A DNA stretch of 9,406 nucleotides from Desulfovibrionaceae bacterium UBA3823 (GTDB taxonomy: Bacteria; Desulfobacterota; Desulfovibrionia; Desulfovibrionales; Desulfovibrionaceae). The stretch spans positions 1-9,406 of the forward strand of contig DFDR01000210.1 of assembly GCA_002369295.1 (NCBI GenBank), written 5' to 3'. The notes beneath the pieces were generated by a model, which worked only from the letters and a program-made list of their open reading frames with translations, was not told the origin of the DNA and did no database searches. Below, piece by piece: positions 1 through 7,100 of this stretch (position 1 is the first letter of the stretch; every line of letters begins with the position of its first letter). The position numbers and the translations under genes are program-made.

Positions 1-2
1 TC

Positions 3-539
3 AACATCTCCTGCCCCAACGTGCATGCCGGCGGCTCCCTCTTCGGCCAGGATCCCGGCCAGGCGGCCGCCGTCACCGCAGCCGTGCGCGCCGGCGCGCC
101 GGACAAGCTCCTCATCGTCAAGCTCACGCCCAATGTCACGAGCATCGCCGACATTGCCCGAAGCGTCGAGGACGCCGGCGCCGACGCCGTCTCCTGCATC
201 AACACCCTCCTCGGCATGGCCGTGGATCTGCGGACCCGCCGGCCCCGCCTTGCCAACGTGGTGGGCGGCCTTTCCGGCCCCTGCATCAAGCCCGTGGCGC
301 TGCGCTGCGTGTGGCAGACTGCCCGCGCCGTCAAGATCCCCGTCATCGGCGTCGGCGGCATTGCCTGCGCCGAGGACGTGCTCGAATTCGTGCTCGTGGG
401 CGCCAGCGCCGTGGAGGTGGGCACCGCCAGCTTCATGCGTCCGGACGCGGCCTTCCGCATCGTCCAGGATCTTCCGCGCGCCATGGAGGCCTTCGGCGTG
501 CAGAGCCTGGACGAGCTGCGCGGGCAGCTCAAGGCCTAG
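3..539 (+). CDS. pyrD: Dihydroorotate dehydrogenase, class 1B catalytic subunit (3' part, 5' end outside window)
   Basis: Oxidises dihydroorotate to orotate in de novo pyrimidine synthesis, on an FMN in a TIM barrel. The reading frame enters the window already open, and its first codons read [11 protein letters not shown]. This is the class 1 active-site motif, with catalytic cysteine (bases 12-14) rather than the serine of membrane-bound class 2 enzymes. Further family motifs follow: KLTPNVT, then [11 protein letters not shown] (close to the family's SGPAIKPIALR), IGVGGI and GTASFMRP near the FMN phosphate. The C-terminal tail is of normal length and ends at a TAG. About 178 residues are visible and roughly 130 N-terminal residues are missing upstream. 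Class 1B enzymes work as a heterotetramer with the iron-sulfur/FAD subunit PyrK, whose gene commonly lies beside pyrD; if present it would be left of the window. Family is confident; the 1B subclass is inferred from the motif style. Confidence 0.93.
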   Translation, partial: NISCPNVHAGGSLFGQDPGQAAAVTAAVRAGAPDKLLIVKLTPNVTSIADIARSVEDAGADAVSCINTLLGMAVDLRTRRPRLANVVGGLSGPCIKPVALRCVWQTARAVKIPVIGVGGIACAEDVLEFVLVGASAVEVGTASFMRPDAAFRIVQDLPRAMEAFGVQSLDELRGQLKA

Positions 540-541
540 GC

Positions 542-1678
542 ATGGGCACAGACGCCCCCGACATCAGGCCCGTGCGCACGGCGGAGGAGCTGCGCGCCTT
601 CGTCGATCTGCCCTTTGCCGTCTACGGCAGGGACGATCCCTGGGTCCCCAATCTCAAGCGCGACGACCTGGCCCTGCTTACGCCGGGCAGGCACCCCTTC
701 TGGGAGACGGCGCGCCGGGAGCTCTTTCTGGCCTATGAAGCCGGCCGCCCCGTCGGCCGCATCGCTGCCATCGTCGATGAAAAGCACAACGGCTTCGCCC
801 GCGAGCGCTGCGGCGCCTTCGGCTTCTTCGAGTGCCTGCCCCGTCCCGACGCAGCCCAGGCCCTGCTGGCTTCGGCTTCGGCCTGGCTCAAGGCCGAGGG
901 CATGGACTTCATGCGCGGCCCCCTCAACCCCTCCACCAACTATACCTGCGGCCTGCTGGTCGACGGCTTTGCCGAGCCGCCCGCCATCATGATGCCCTGG
1001 AACCCCCGCGAGTACGCGGCCTGGTTCGAGCGCTTCCACCTGCGCAAGGAGCAGGACCTCTTTGCCTACCGCATCCTCAAGCAGACGGCGCACATGACGC
1101 CGCAGGTGCGCGCCGAGCTCGCCCGCCTCAAGGCGGAGGGGCGATTCACGGCCAGGGCCTCGTCCAAAAAGACCCTGGCTGGCGACGTGCGCACCATGCT
1201 CGACATCTACCGGGAGTCCTGGAGCAAAAACTTCGGCTTCTCGCCGCTCTCGCCCAAGGAGGCCGAGAGCCTTGTCAAGGATCTCACCCTCTTCCTCGAC
1301 CCGCAGTTCTTCGTGCTCTTCTTCCACGCAGGCGAACCCGCCGGCGGCATGGTGGCCTTCCCCGACTACACGCCCCTGCTCAAGCGCCTCAACGGCAGGC
1401 TGAGCCCCCTGCTTCCCTGGCACTACTTCCGGACCCGGAAGCTCTTCGGCCAGGGCTACCGCATCATCCTCTTCGGCATCAGGGAGGCCTTCCGGCTCAT
1501 GGGCCTGCCCCTGCTCGTCTTCGACTACATGCTGGAGAAGGCAAAAGGCGCGCCCGACTTCCAGTGGGTGGAGGGCTCCTGGGTGCTCGAGGACAACGCG
1601 CCCGTCTGCGATCTCATCGAGGACTTCTCCGGCACCATCACCAAGCGCTACCGGATCTACCGCAAGGATCTCGTCTAG
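542..1678 (+). CDS. YghO-like GNAT-superfamily N-acetyltransferase-type protein
   Basis: A 378-residue protein of a widespread, poorly characterised family that resembles E. coli YghO and is usually annotated as a GNAT-type acetyltransferase. Recognisable stretches are FGFFECLPRPDAAQALL (about 93-109), RGPLNPSTNYTCGLLVDGF (about 125-143), IMMPWNP (149-155) and a C-terminal WVEGSWVLEDN (about 342-352), which resembles the end of a GNAT fold. The first 60 residues (PVYGRDDPW-like region, VPNLKRD) are also typical. No signal peptide or membrane segment is evident, so it is probably cytoplasmic. The substrate is unknown. The ATG at 542 is chosen because it lies 2 bases after the pyrD stop and the protein begins with family-like sequence soon after; the frame is open further upstream, but that part lies inside pyrD. 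The Shine-Dalgarno is weak, which fits translational coupling to pyrD. The gene is certain; the acetyltransferase activity is family inference. Confidence 0.85.
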   Translation: MGTDAPDIRPVRTAEELRAFVDLPFAVYGRDDPWVPNLKRDDLALLTPGRHPFWETARRELFLAYEAGRPVGRIAAIVDEKHNGFARERCGAFGFFECLPRPDAAQALLASASAWLKAEGMDFMRGPLNPSTNYTCGLLVDGFAEPPAIMMPWNPREYAAWFERFHLRKEQDLFAYRILKQTAHMTPQVRAELARLKAEGRFTARASSKKTLAGDVRTMLDIYRESWSKNFGFSPLSPKEAESLVKDLTLFLDPQFFVLFFHAGEPAGGMVAFPDYTPLLKRLNGRLSPLLPWHYFRTRKLFGQGYRIILFGIREAFRLMGLPLLVFDYMLEKAKGAPDFQWVEGSWVLEDNAPVCDLIEDFSGTITKRYRIYRKDLV

Positions 1679-1797
1679 CCGGCCCCGCCGGGCTGGATGC
1701 TGTCCCGCCAGGTCTCGTCCTGCCAGGCCCGTCCGGCTGGACCCGGCCCCCGCCGCCGGCCCCGATCCCCGAGGCTCCGGCGCCAAGGAAAACGCCC

Positions 1798-2859
1798 ATG
1801 TCAAACGCCACTCCGGCGCCTGCCAGCCTTGCCGGCAAGCGCATCCTCGTCACCGGCGGCACCGGCTTCGTGGGACGCCACCTCGTCCCCATGCTTCTCG
1901 AGGCGGGCGCCGCCGTCACCGTGCTCACCAGGTCCACGTCCAAAACATCCCACCTGCCTGCCGGGACCCGCTTCGTCCAGGCAAGCCTCGCCACGGGCGA
2001 AGGCCTGGCGGACGCCTTTGGGGAAGCCGACCTCGTCGTCCACATGGCGGCCCTGCTCTTCGGCCTCGGCTGGCAGGACTACCTCAAGGCCAACTGCCGG
2101 GCAGCCCAGTGCCTGGCCTCCGCATTCAAGGAGGCGGAACGCCGGGGCAGGGCTCCCTGCCGCGTGGTCTTCGTCTCCTCCATGGCAGGCGCCGGCCCCT
2201 CGGCCTCGCCCCAGGGCCGCTCCGAGCAGGAGCCGGCATCGCCGGTCTCGGCCTACGGCTGGTCCAAGCTCGTCTCCGAGAACGTCCTCAAGGCCGGCAT
2301 CGGGGACCGCCTCGTCGTGCTCAGGCCCCCCATCATCTACGGCTCGGGCGACCTCGGCCTGCTTCCCGTCTACCAGGGGCTGCAGCTGGGCATGGCCTTC
2401 TGTCCCGGCCTGGCGCGGGACTTTCCGGTGGCCGCCATCCACGTGGACGACATGGCCAGAGCCGTCATGCTGGCGCTTTCGCCTGAAGCCTCCGGCACCT
2501 ACCATCTTGGCGACGGCAAGGCCTACCCCATGGCCGAATTCTACCGCGAAGCGGCCAGGGCGCTGGGCGTCAAGGCCCGCATTGTCCGCCTGCCCCTGTG
2601 GTTCATGGGCGCAACGGCTGCGCTGGCCACGGCCTTCGGCGTGCTCGTGCGCCTCTTCCGCAAGGGCGGCCGCGCGCCCAACTGGAACTTCGACAAGTTC
2701 CGCGAGGCCAGGGAGGCCGGCTGGATCGTCGATGCCTCCCGCATCCGGAAGGAGCTCGGCTTTGCGCCCCAGACAAGCCTCGAGGAGGGCATGCGGGAAA
2801 CCATGGAAGGCAACTGGGCCCTCGGCCTGCTCAAGGACAGGCGCACTGGCCGGCGCTAG
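1798..2859 (+). CDS. NAD(P)-dependent epimerase/dehydratase, extended SDR family
   Basis: A 353-residue extended short-chain dehydrogenase/reductase. The Rossmann nucleotide-binding motif GGTGFVG is at residues 20-26 after strand KRILVT. The conserved HMAAL (82-86), VSS (126-128), catalytic YGWSK (Tyr153, Lys157) and RPPIIYG (176-182) are all in place, followed by the substrate-domain HVDDMA (215-220). Residues 264-287 are fairly hydrophobic (LPLWFMGATAALATAFGVLV), as in 3-beta-HSD-like or sterol/sugar SDRs, and could touch a membrane. The ATG at 1798 is chosen because AAGGAA lies about 7 bases upstream and the Rossmann strand begins at the usual distance. The 119-base gap before it holds only GC-rich sequence with an imperfect hairpin over the previous stop codon (about 1677-1694); I see no clear promoter there. 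The substrate cannot be told from sequence: nucleotide-sugar epimerase, dehydratase and sterol-type reductase are all possible. Confidence 0.9.
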   Translation: MSNATPAPASLAGKRILVTGGTGFVGRHLVPMLLEAGAAVTVLTRSTSKTSHLPAGTRFVQASLATGEGLADAFGEADLVVHMAALLFGLGWQDYLKANCRAAQCLASAFKEAERRGRAPCRVVFVSSMAGAGPSASPQGRSEQEPASPVSAYGWSKLVSENVLKAGIGDRLVVLRPPIIYGSGDLGLLPVYQGLQLGMAFCPGLARDFPVAAIHVDDMARAVMLALSPEASGTYHLGDGKAYPMAEFYREAARALGVKARIVRLPLWFMGATAALATAFGVLVRLFRKGGRAPNWNFDKFREAREAGWIVDASRIRKELGFAPQTSLEEGMRETMEGNWALGLLKDRRTGRR

Positions 2860-2890
2860 CGGAAGGCGGTCCGAGGCTGCCCTCCCTTGC

Positions 2891-2919
2891 TTGACGACCC
2901 CCTGCACGCCCCCTACAAG
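2891..2919 (+). promoter_or_regulatory. Candidate sigma70 promoter for the ABC-F/mutT/peptidase/aroL group
   Basis: A -35 box TTGACG (2891-2896, five of six consensus bases) is separated by exactly 17 bases from a -10 box TACAAG (2914-2919, four of six). Transcription would start near 2926 and leave a leader of about 115 bases before the ABC-F gene. It is the best promoter-like pair I see in the 182-base gap after the SDR gene. The -10 box overlaps a perfect inverted repeat, so the two readings compete. Prediction only. Confidence 0.45.
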
Positions 2920-2927
2920 AGGGGGCG
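2907..2927 (+). terminator. GC-rich hairpin after the SDR gene (possible terminator without T-tract)
   Basis: A perfect 8-base inverted repeat, CGCCCCCT (2907-2914) and AGGGGGCG (2920-2927), flanks a 5-base loop ACAAG, 48 bases after the SDR stop. As RNA it would be very stable. No run of T follows on either strand, so it is not a classical intrinsic terminator. It could be a weak terminator, a 3'-end stabiliser for the SDR mRNA, or part of the promoter it overlaps. Confidence 0.35.
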
Positions 2928-3000
2928 CGCCGGGCCACGCCCCGGGGACGGGCCTGCCCTTCCGCCATGCGGATGGGGAAGGCTTTGCGCAAGCCCATTC

Positions 3001-3031
3001 AAGGAGGAGGCGCCCTTTCGCTCCGGGCGCC
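3001..3031 (+). promoter_or_regulatory. Strong Shine-Dalgarno followed by a hairpin, upstream of the TTG start of the ABC-F gene
   Basis: AAGGAGGA (3001-3008) is a near-perfect Shine-Dalgarno, but no start codon lies at normal distance in the ABC-F frame. It is followed directly by a perfect 7-base inverted repeat, GGCGCCC (3009-3015) and GGGCGCC (3025-3031), with a 9-base loop. After the hairpin come 10 bases and then TTG (3042). If the stem folds, the Shine-Dalgarno sits about 10 bases from the TTG, which is ordinary spacing. The pairing is seen directly; the bridging role is inference. Confidence 0.45.
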
Positions 3032-3041
3032 TGAGCGGACG

Positions 3042-5021
3042 TTGAAAATCACCCTGCACGAAATATCGAAGTCCTTCGGCGGACGAGACATCTTTTCCAG
3101 CTTTTCCATGGACGTGGAGCCGGGCATGCGCCTGTGCGTCTGCGGCCCCAACGGCATGGGCAAGTCCACGCTCCTGCGCATGATAGCGGGCGTGGAGTCC
3201 GTCGACGGCGGGCGCATCATCATCCCCAGGAACTGCCGGCTCGGCTACGTGGAGCAGGAGCTCGACGCCAAAAGCCTCGAGACGCCCCTCATCGCCTACG
3301 TCATGGACGTGGTCCACGACTGGAGCGAGTTCTGGACCGAGTGGGAGGAGGCCTCAGCCAGGAAGGACGAAGCCCGGATCCAGGCCCTCATGCACCGCCA
3401 GGCCGAGCTTGAGGCTGTCTACGGCTACAATCCCGAGCAGCGCGCCAAGGAGGTGCTCTCGGGCCTCGGCTTTGCGGAGCGCAAGTGGCACCGCACCCTG
3501 GGCGAGCTCTCCGGCGGCTGGCGCGAGCGCGCCAAGCTGGCCCGCGTGCTCACCGCCGGCGCCGACGTGCTCCTGCTGGACGAGCCCACCAACCACCTCG
3601 ACATCGATGCCGTGGAGTGGCTGGAGAGCTTCATCGCCTCCTTCCAGGGCTCCCTCGTCTTCGTGGCCCATGACCGCGTCTTCATGGACCGCGTGGGCAC
3701 GCACGTCCTCTACCTCGGTCTCTCCAAGCCCGTCTTCCGCAAGGCCACCTACTCCCAGTTCCTGCGCCTCCAGGACGACTACGAGGAGCAGCGCGAGCGC
3801 GAGGCCAAGGCCCTGCAGGCCGAACTCGACAGGAAGATGGCCTTCGTCGACCGCTTCCGCTACAAGGCCACCAAGGCCCGCCAGGCTGGATCGCGCCTCA
3901 AGCAGGTCAAGAAGCTCGAAAAGGAGCTCGAGGGCTACCGCCCCGAGCCCAGGCGCAAGGAGCTGAGCTTCGCCTGGCCCGAGCCGCCCCACGCCGAAAA
4001 GGTGCTTGTCTCCACCGTAGATCTGGCCTTCAGCTTCCCGGACGGCAAGACCATGTGGCCGCCCCTGACCTTCAGCATCTTCAACGGCCAGCGCATCGCC
4101 CTCGTCGGACACAACGGCTGCGGCAAGTCCACGCTCATCAAGCTGCTGGCCTCCCGCCTCGCCCAGACCTCGGGCACCATCCAGATAGGCTCGAGCGTGC
4201 GCCTCGGCTACTACGCCCAGCACCAGATGGATATCCTGCGGCCCGACCAGACCGTCATTTCCCAGATCCGGCGAGCCTCGGATCCGCACCTCACGGAAAA
4301 CGAGCTCATGAGCGTGCTCGGCCTCTTCCTGCTGGGCCAGGACTTCTTCGACCGCGAGGTGGGCACCCTTTCCGGCGGCGAGAAGTGCCGGCTGGTCCTT
4401 GCCGAACTCTTCCTCAAGCGCTGCAACCTGCTCCTGCTGGACGAGCCCACCAACCACCTCGATCTGGAAAGCCGCGAGGCCCTCGCCGAGGCCCTGCGCA
4501 ACTACCAGGGCACCCTGCTCATGGTGGCCCACGACCGCTGGCTCCTCAGCGAGACAGGCTGCGAAATCTGGGCCGTGGACAGCGACGGCATCGAGCGCTT
4601 TGCCAGCTTTGCGGCCTACGACGAGTCCAGGCGCCGCAAGCAGGCCGAGGAGCAGACGCGGCTCAAGGCCCAGGCACGGCCGCAGGCCATGGCTGCGCCT
4701 GCCGAGGACGCCCCTGCCAGGAACGCCCTCTCCCGCGACGAGCTCAGGCGCCTCAAGCGCGAGCAGGCGGAGGCCCGCAACGCCCTGCACAAGAAGCTCA
4801 AGCCCCTCAAGGACAAGTACGCCAGGCTCGAGCAGCGCCTTGCCGAAGCCATGGAGGAGGAGCACGAGGCGGAGACCAGGCTCGCCGATCCCGCCACCTA
4901 CGCCGACCAGCAGGCCTACGGGAAGCTTGTCACCCGCTACGAGGAGCTCAAGGCCGAATGCGAGGACCTCATGGAGCAGATGGCCGCCATCGAGAGCGAG
5001 ATGGCCAAGGCGGAGGCATAG
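3042..5021 (+). CDS. ABC-F family ATPase (YheS/Uup-like)
   Basis: A 659-residue soluble protein with two ABC ATPase domains and no membrane segments. ABC-F proteins act on the ribosome, or in Uup-type cases in DNA/ribosome maintenance, rather than in transport. Domain 1 has Walker A GPNGMGKS (35-42), signature LSGGW (156-160) and Walker B with DEPTNHLD (180-187). A charged linker of about 240-300 contains VDRFRYKATKARQAGSRLKQ, the P-site tRNA-interaction region characteristic of YheS-like members. Domain 2 has GHNGCGKST (357-365), LSGGE (443-447) and DEPTNHLD (467-474). Residues 565-659 form a charged coiled-coil tail, as in YheS/Uup. The TTG at 3042 is preferred because the protein then begins MKITLHEISKSFGG, the normal ABC-F start. 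ATGs at 2967 and 2973 would add about 25 atypical residues and lack a good Shine-Dalgarno. The next gene follows after 3 bases. A self-resistance ABC-F is possible but nothing nearby suggests it. Confidence 0.93.
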   Translation: MKITLHEISKSFGGRDIFSSFSMDVEPGMRLCVCGPNGMGKSTLLRMIAGVESVDGGRIIIPRNCRLGYVEQELDAKSLETPLIAYVMDVVHDWSEFWTEWEEASARKDEARIQALMHRQAELEAVYGYNPEQRAKEVLSGLGFAERKWHRTLGELSGGWRERAKLARVLTAGADVLLLDEPTNHLDIDAVEWLESFIASFQGSLVFVAHDRVFMDRVGTHVLYLGLSKPVFRKATYSQFLRLQDDYEEQREREAKALQAELDRKMAFVDRFRYKATKARQAGSRLKQVKKLEKELEGYRPEPRRKELSFAWPEPPHAEKVLVSTVDLAFSFPDGKTMWPPLTFSIFNGQRIALVGHNGCGKSTLIKLLASRLAQTSGTIQIGSSVRLGYYAQHQMDILRPDQTVISQIRRASDPHLTENELMSVLGLFLLGQDFFDREVGTLSGGEKCRLVLAELFLKRCNLLLLDEPTNHLDLESREALAEALRNYQGTLLMVAHDRWLLSETGCEIWAVDSDGIERFASFAAYDESRRRKQAEEQTRLKAQARPQAMAAPAEDAPARNALSRDELRRLKREQAEARNALHKKLKPLKDKYARLEQRLAEAMEEEHEAETRLADPATYADQQAYGKLVTRYEELKAECEDLMEQMAAIESEMAKAEA

Positions 5022-5024
5022 CGC

Positions 5025-5450
5025 ATGGCCCTCAGGGAGATACGCGTGGCCGCCGGCGTCGTGTGGCGCAGAGGCAGGGACGGCGCCTGCGAGGCGCTCT
5101 GCTGCCAGCGCCCCCAAGGCAAGCCCATGGCCGGCTTCTGGGAGTTTCCCGGCGGCAAGCTCGAGCCGGGCGAAGACGCCCTGCAGGCGCTTGCCCGCGA
5201 GCTGAAGGAAGAGCTGGGCATCGCTGTCCGCAGGGCCTTGCCCTGGAAGTCCTTCGTGCACGACTATCCCGAGCGGGACCTGCGCGTGCATCTTTTCTTC
5301 TTCAACGTGGCCGCCTTCGAGGGGGAGATCGTCCCAAGGGAAGGCCAGGCCTTTGCCTGGAAGCAGCCCCGGGATGCCGGGCTGCTCGGCTTCCTCCCCG
5401 CCGACGCCAGCATCGTCCGGGAGCTCGAGCCCCCGGCGGAGCTCGGCTGA
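5025..5450 (+). CDS. mutT: MutT-type Nudix hydrolase (8-oxo-dGTP diphosphatase-like)
   Basis: A 141-residue Nudix protein with an intact Nudix box GX5EX7REUXEEXGU: Gly44, Glu50, Arg58-Glu59-Leu60, Glu62-Glu63, Gly65-Ile66. The preceding GFWEFPGGK and the downstream AFAWKQP (the F/W-containing strand found in MutT) point to the MutT/oxidised-purine subgroup, which hydrolyses 8-oxo-dGTP to the monophosphate and so limits A:T to C:G mutation. The length matches E. coli MutT (about 130). It starts 3 bases after the ABC-F stop, so it is very likely co-transcribed and possibly translationally coupled. The 54-base gap to the next gene has no promoter-like pair that I can see. The Nudix family is certain; 8-oxo-dGTP specificity is inferred from resemblance, and other dNTP or CTP pyrophosphatase roles are possible. 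Confidence 0.9.
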   Translation: MALREIRVAAGVVWRRGRDGACEALCCQRPQGKPMAGFWEFPGGKLEPGEDALQALARELKEELGIAVRRALPWKSFVHDYPERDLRVHLFFFNVAAFEGEIVPREGQAFAWKQPRDAGLLGFLPADASIVRELEPPAELG

Positions 5451-5504
5451 GCGGCCTCGTCCACCAACCTCGACCAGCGGAAACGCAGCAAGGAGCGGCA
5501 CAGC

Positions 5505-6563
5505 ATGCAGCATGCCGAACGCAGAAACAGGCTCAGGGAGCTTTTGCAGCGGAAAAATCTGGACGCCCTGCTCGTGAGCGCCGCCTCCAGCAGGTACTAC
5601 CTTTCCGGCTTCGAGCTGCACGACGTGCAGCTCAACGAAAGCGCGGGCTTCCTCGTGGTCACCCGCCAGGGCCGCGACTTCCTCTGCACGGATCCACGCT
5701 ACGAGGAGGCTGCCCAGCGCCTCTGGCAGGGAGACGACATCGTCGTCTACAGAGAAGGTCCGGCCAAGGCCGCGGCGAAGCTGCTCAAGTCCTGCGGAAC
5801 GCGCCTTGGCTTTGACCCCGACGCCGTGTCCTTTGCCTTCGGGGCGGAGCTGGCCAGGGAGGTCTCCCTCCTGCCCTGCCGGGGCCTCGTGGAGCGCCTG
5901 CGCCGCGTCAAGGACGAAGAGGAGATTGCGTGCCTTCGCCGCTCCTTTGCCCTCAACCATGCCCTGCTCGAGTGGATTCCGGGGCAGCTGGAGGAAGGCA
6001 TGACCGAGGCCGAGGCAAGCTGGCTCGTCGAGCGCTACTTCAGGGAGCACGGCGCCTCGGAACTCGCCTTCCCGAGCATCGTCGCCTTCGGCCCCAACGG
6101 CGCCCTGCCCCATGCGGCGCCGGGCGCGGCGAAGCTTGCGCCCGAGATGCCGGTGCTCTTCGACGTGGGCTGCCGCGTGGACGGCTACTGCTCGGACCAG
6201 ACCCGCAGCTTCTGGTTCGGCGAAAAGCCGACGCCCGAGTTCGCGCGCGCCAGGGCCCTCGTTGCCGAAGCTCAGAATGCCGCCATCCAGATCATCGCCC
6301 CCGGCCTGCCCATGTGCGACGCCTACCATGCTGCCAGCGCCGTCTTCGAGCGCGCGGGCTGCGCCAGGCACTTCACCCACTCCCTCGGCCACGGCGTCGG
6401 CCTCGACACGCACGAGGAGCCCAGCCTGAGTCCCAGAAAGACCGCGCCCCTCGAGGCCGGCATGACGGTGACCGTGGAGCCGGGACTCTACTATCCCGGC
6501 CTCTTCGGCATCCGCCTCGAGTACACGGTGCTCGTCGGCAGGCAGGGCGCGGAGGTGCTCTAG
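5505..6563 (+). CDS. M24B-family Xaa-Pro peptidase (aminopeptidase P / prolidase-like)
   Basis: A 352-residue two-domain metallopeptidase. Residues 1 to about 130 form a creatinase-like N-terminal domain (DALLVSAASSRYYLSGF), and the rest is the pita-bread catalytic domain. All five expected dinuclear-metal ligands are visible: Asp220 (FDVG), Asp231 (CSDQTRSF), His296 (SLGHGVG), Glu325 (VEPGLY) and Glu339 (GIRLEY), plus the conserved His203 (LPHAAPG). It should cleave X-Pro bonds in small peptides in the cytoplasm. The ATG at 5505 has AAGGAG (5490-5495) 9 bases upstream. Two small oddities: the residue after Glu339 is Tyr, where these enzymes usually have Asp, and the protein ends only 13 residues after that ligand, with the TAG abutting the next ATG. 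Aminopeptidase P (pepP) versus prolidase (pepQ) cannot be decided from sequence alone. Confidence 0.92.
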   Translation: MQHAERRNRLRELLQRKNLDALLVSAASSRYYLSGFELHDVQLNESAGFLVVTRQGRDFLCTDPRYEEAAQRLWQGDDIVVYREGPAKAAAKLLKSCGTRLGFDPDAVSFAFGAELAREVSLLPCRGLVERLRRVKDEEEIACLRRSFALNHALLEWIPGQLEEGMTEAEASWLVERYFREHGASELAFPSIVAFGPNGALPHAAPGAAKLAPEMPVLFDVGCRVDGYCSDQTRSFWFGEKPTPEFARARALVAEAQNAAIQIIAPGLPMCDAYHAASAVFERAGCARHFTHSLGHGVGLDTHEEPSLSPRKTAPLEAGMTVTVEPGLYYPGLFGIRLEYTVLVGRQGAEVL

Positions 6564-7100
6564 ATGCGCCGCGTCTTCCTCGTCGGCCCCAGGGCCTGCG
6601 GCAAGACGACGGCGGCCCTCGCCCTGGCTGAGCGGCTGCAGGCCCCCTGCCTCGACACGGATGCCCTGATCGTCGAGGCGCTTGGCGAAAGCATCGCGGA
6701 CTTCGTTGCCCGCGAAGGCTGGCCTGCCTTCCGCGAGCGGGAGACGGAGGCGCTCCGGCGCGCCGTCGAGTCAACGGAAGAAGGATCCGGCTTTGCCGTC
6801 GTCGCCACGGGCGGAGGCATGGTGCTCAAGGAGGAGAACCGCGCCCTCATGCGCGCGGCCGGGCTCGTCTTCTTTCTCGAATGCCCGGCCGCGGAGCTTG
6901 TCCGGCGCCTCGAGGCATCGCCGCTTGCCTCCCAGCGCCCCTCCCTGACCGGCAGAAGCGCCGTCCTCGAGGCCGCGGAGGTGGCTGCCCAGCGCCTGCC
7001 CCTCTACCGCAAGGCCGCAAGCCACGCCCTCGACAGCTCCAGACCCCTGCCCGAGCTTGTCGAAGCCATGATCGCAGTCCTGCGACAGAGTTCCGGCTAG
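6564..7100 (+). CDS. aroL: Shikimate kinase (AroL-like)
   Basis: Phosphorylates shikimate to shikimate 3-phosphate with ATP, the fifth step of the chorismate pathway. At 178 residues it is the normal length. Walker A is GPRACGKT (8-15), close to the GPRGCGKTT of E. coli AroL. Shikimate-binding residues follow: DTD (31-33), Arg57 in GWPAFRERE, and GGG (83-85). The LID arginine is in QRPSLTG (Arg125), and the adenine-side LYRKAA is at 147-152. Resemblance is closer to AroL than to AroK, but in an organism with one enzyme the name aroK would also be used. The ATG starts on the base after the upstream stop, with a perfect GGAGGT (6551-6556) inside the end of the peptidase gene at 7-base spacing. 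This supports co-transcription and coupling. It appears to be the last gene of the upstream group. Confidence 0.93.
   Translation: MRRVFLVGPRACGKTTAALALAERLQAPCLDTDALIVEALGESIADFVAREGWPAFRERETEALRRAVESTEEGSGFAVVATGGGMVLKEENRALMRAAGLVFFLECPAAELVRRLEASPLASQRPSLTGRSAVLEAAEVAAQRLPLYRKAASHALDSSRPLPELVEAMIAVLRQSSG

Noticed and set aside
311..541. Upstream extension of the acetyltransferase frame into pyrD
   Set aside because: The extra residues are arginine-rich out-of-frame pyrD sequence. The ATG at 542 gives a family-like start.
832..1797. Upstream extension of the SDR frame across the acetyltransferase gene
   Set aside because: It translates to proline/arginine-rich nonsense. The SDR fold begins correctly from the ATG at 1798 with a nearby Shine-Dalgarno.
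1679..1797. GC-rich gap with near-repeats (CCGCCAGG/TGCCAGG, CCGGGCTGG/CCGGCTGG) and an imperfect hairpin over the stop codon
   Set aside because: The repeats are short and imperfect, no T run follows, and no promoter pair is convincing. This is the level expected by chance in such GC-rich DNA.
536..2907. Long - strand open frames opposite the acetyltransferase and SDR genes
   Set aside because: They lack recognisable motifs, and a strong family match exists on the + strand over the same bases. They are by-products of high GC.
4055..5815. Second long + strand frame overlapping the ABC-F, mutT and peptidase genes
   Set aside because: It runs out of frame through three genes with clear motifs and has no domain of its own.
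3354..6413. Very long open frame on the - strand (over 1000 codons) opposite the ABC-F, mutT and peptidase genes
   Set aside because: It mirrors three well-supported + strand genes. Its translation is a low-complexity Ala/Gly/Leu/Glu-rich sequence without motifs, as expected from complementing GC-rich codons with few stops.
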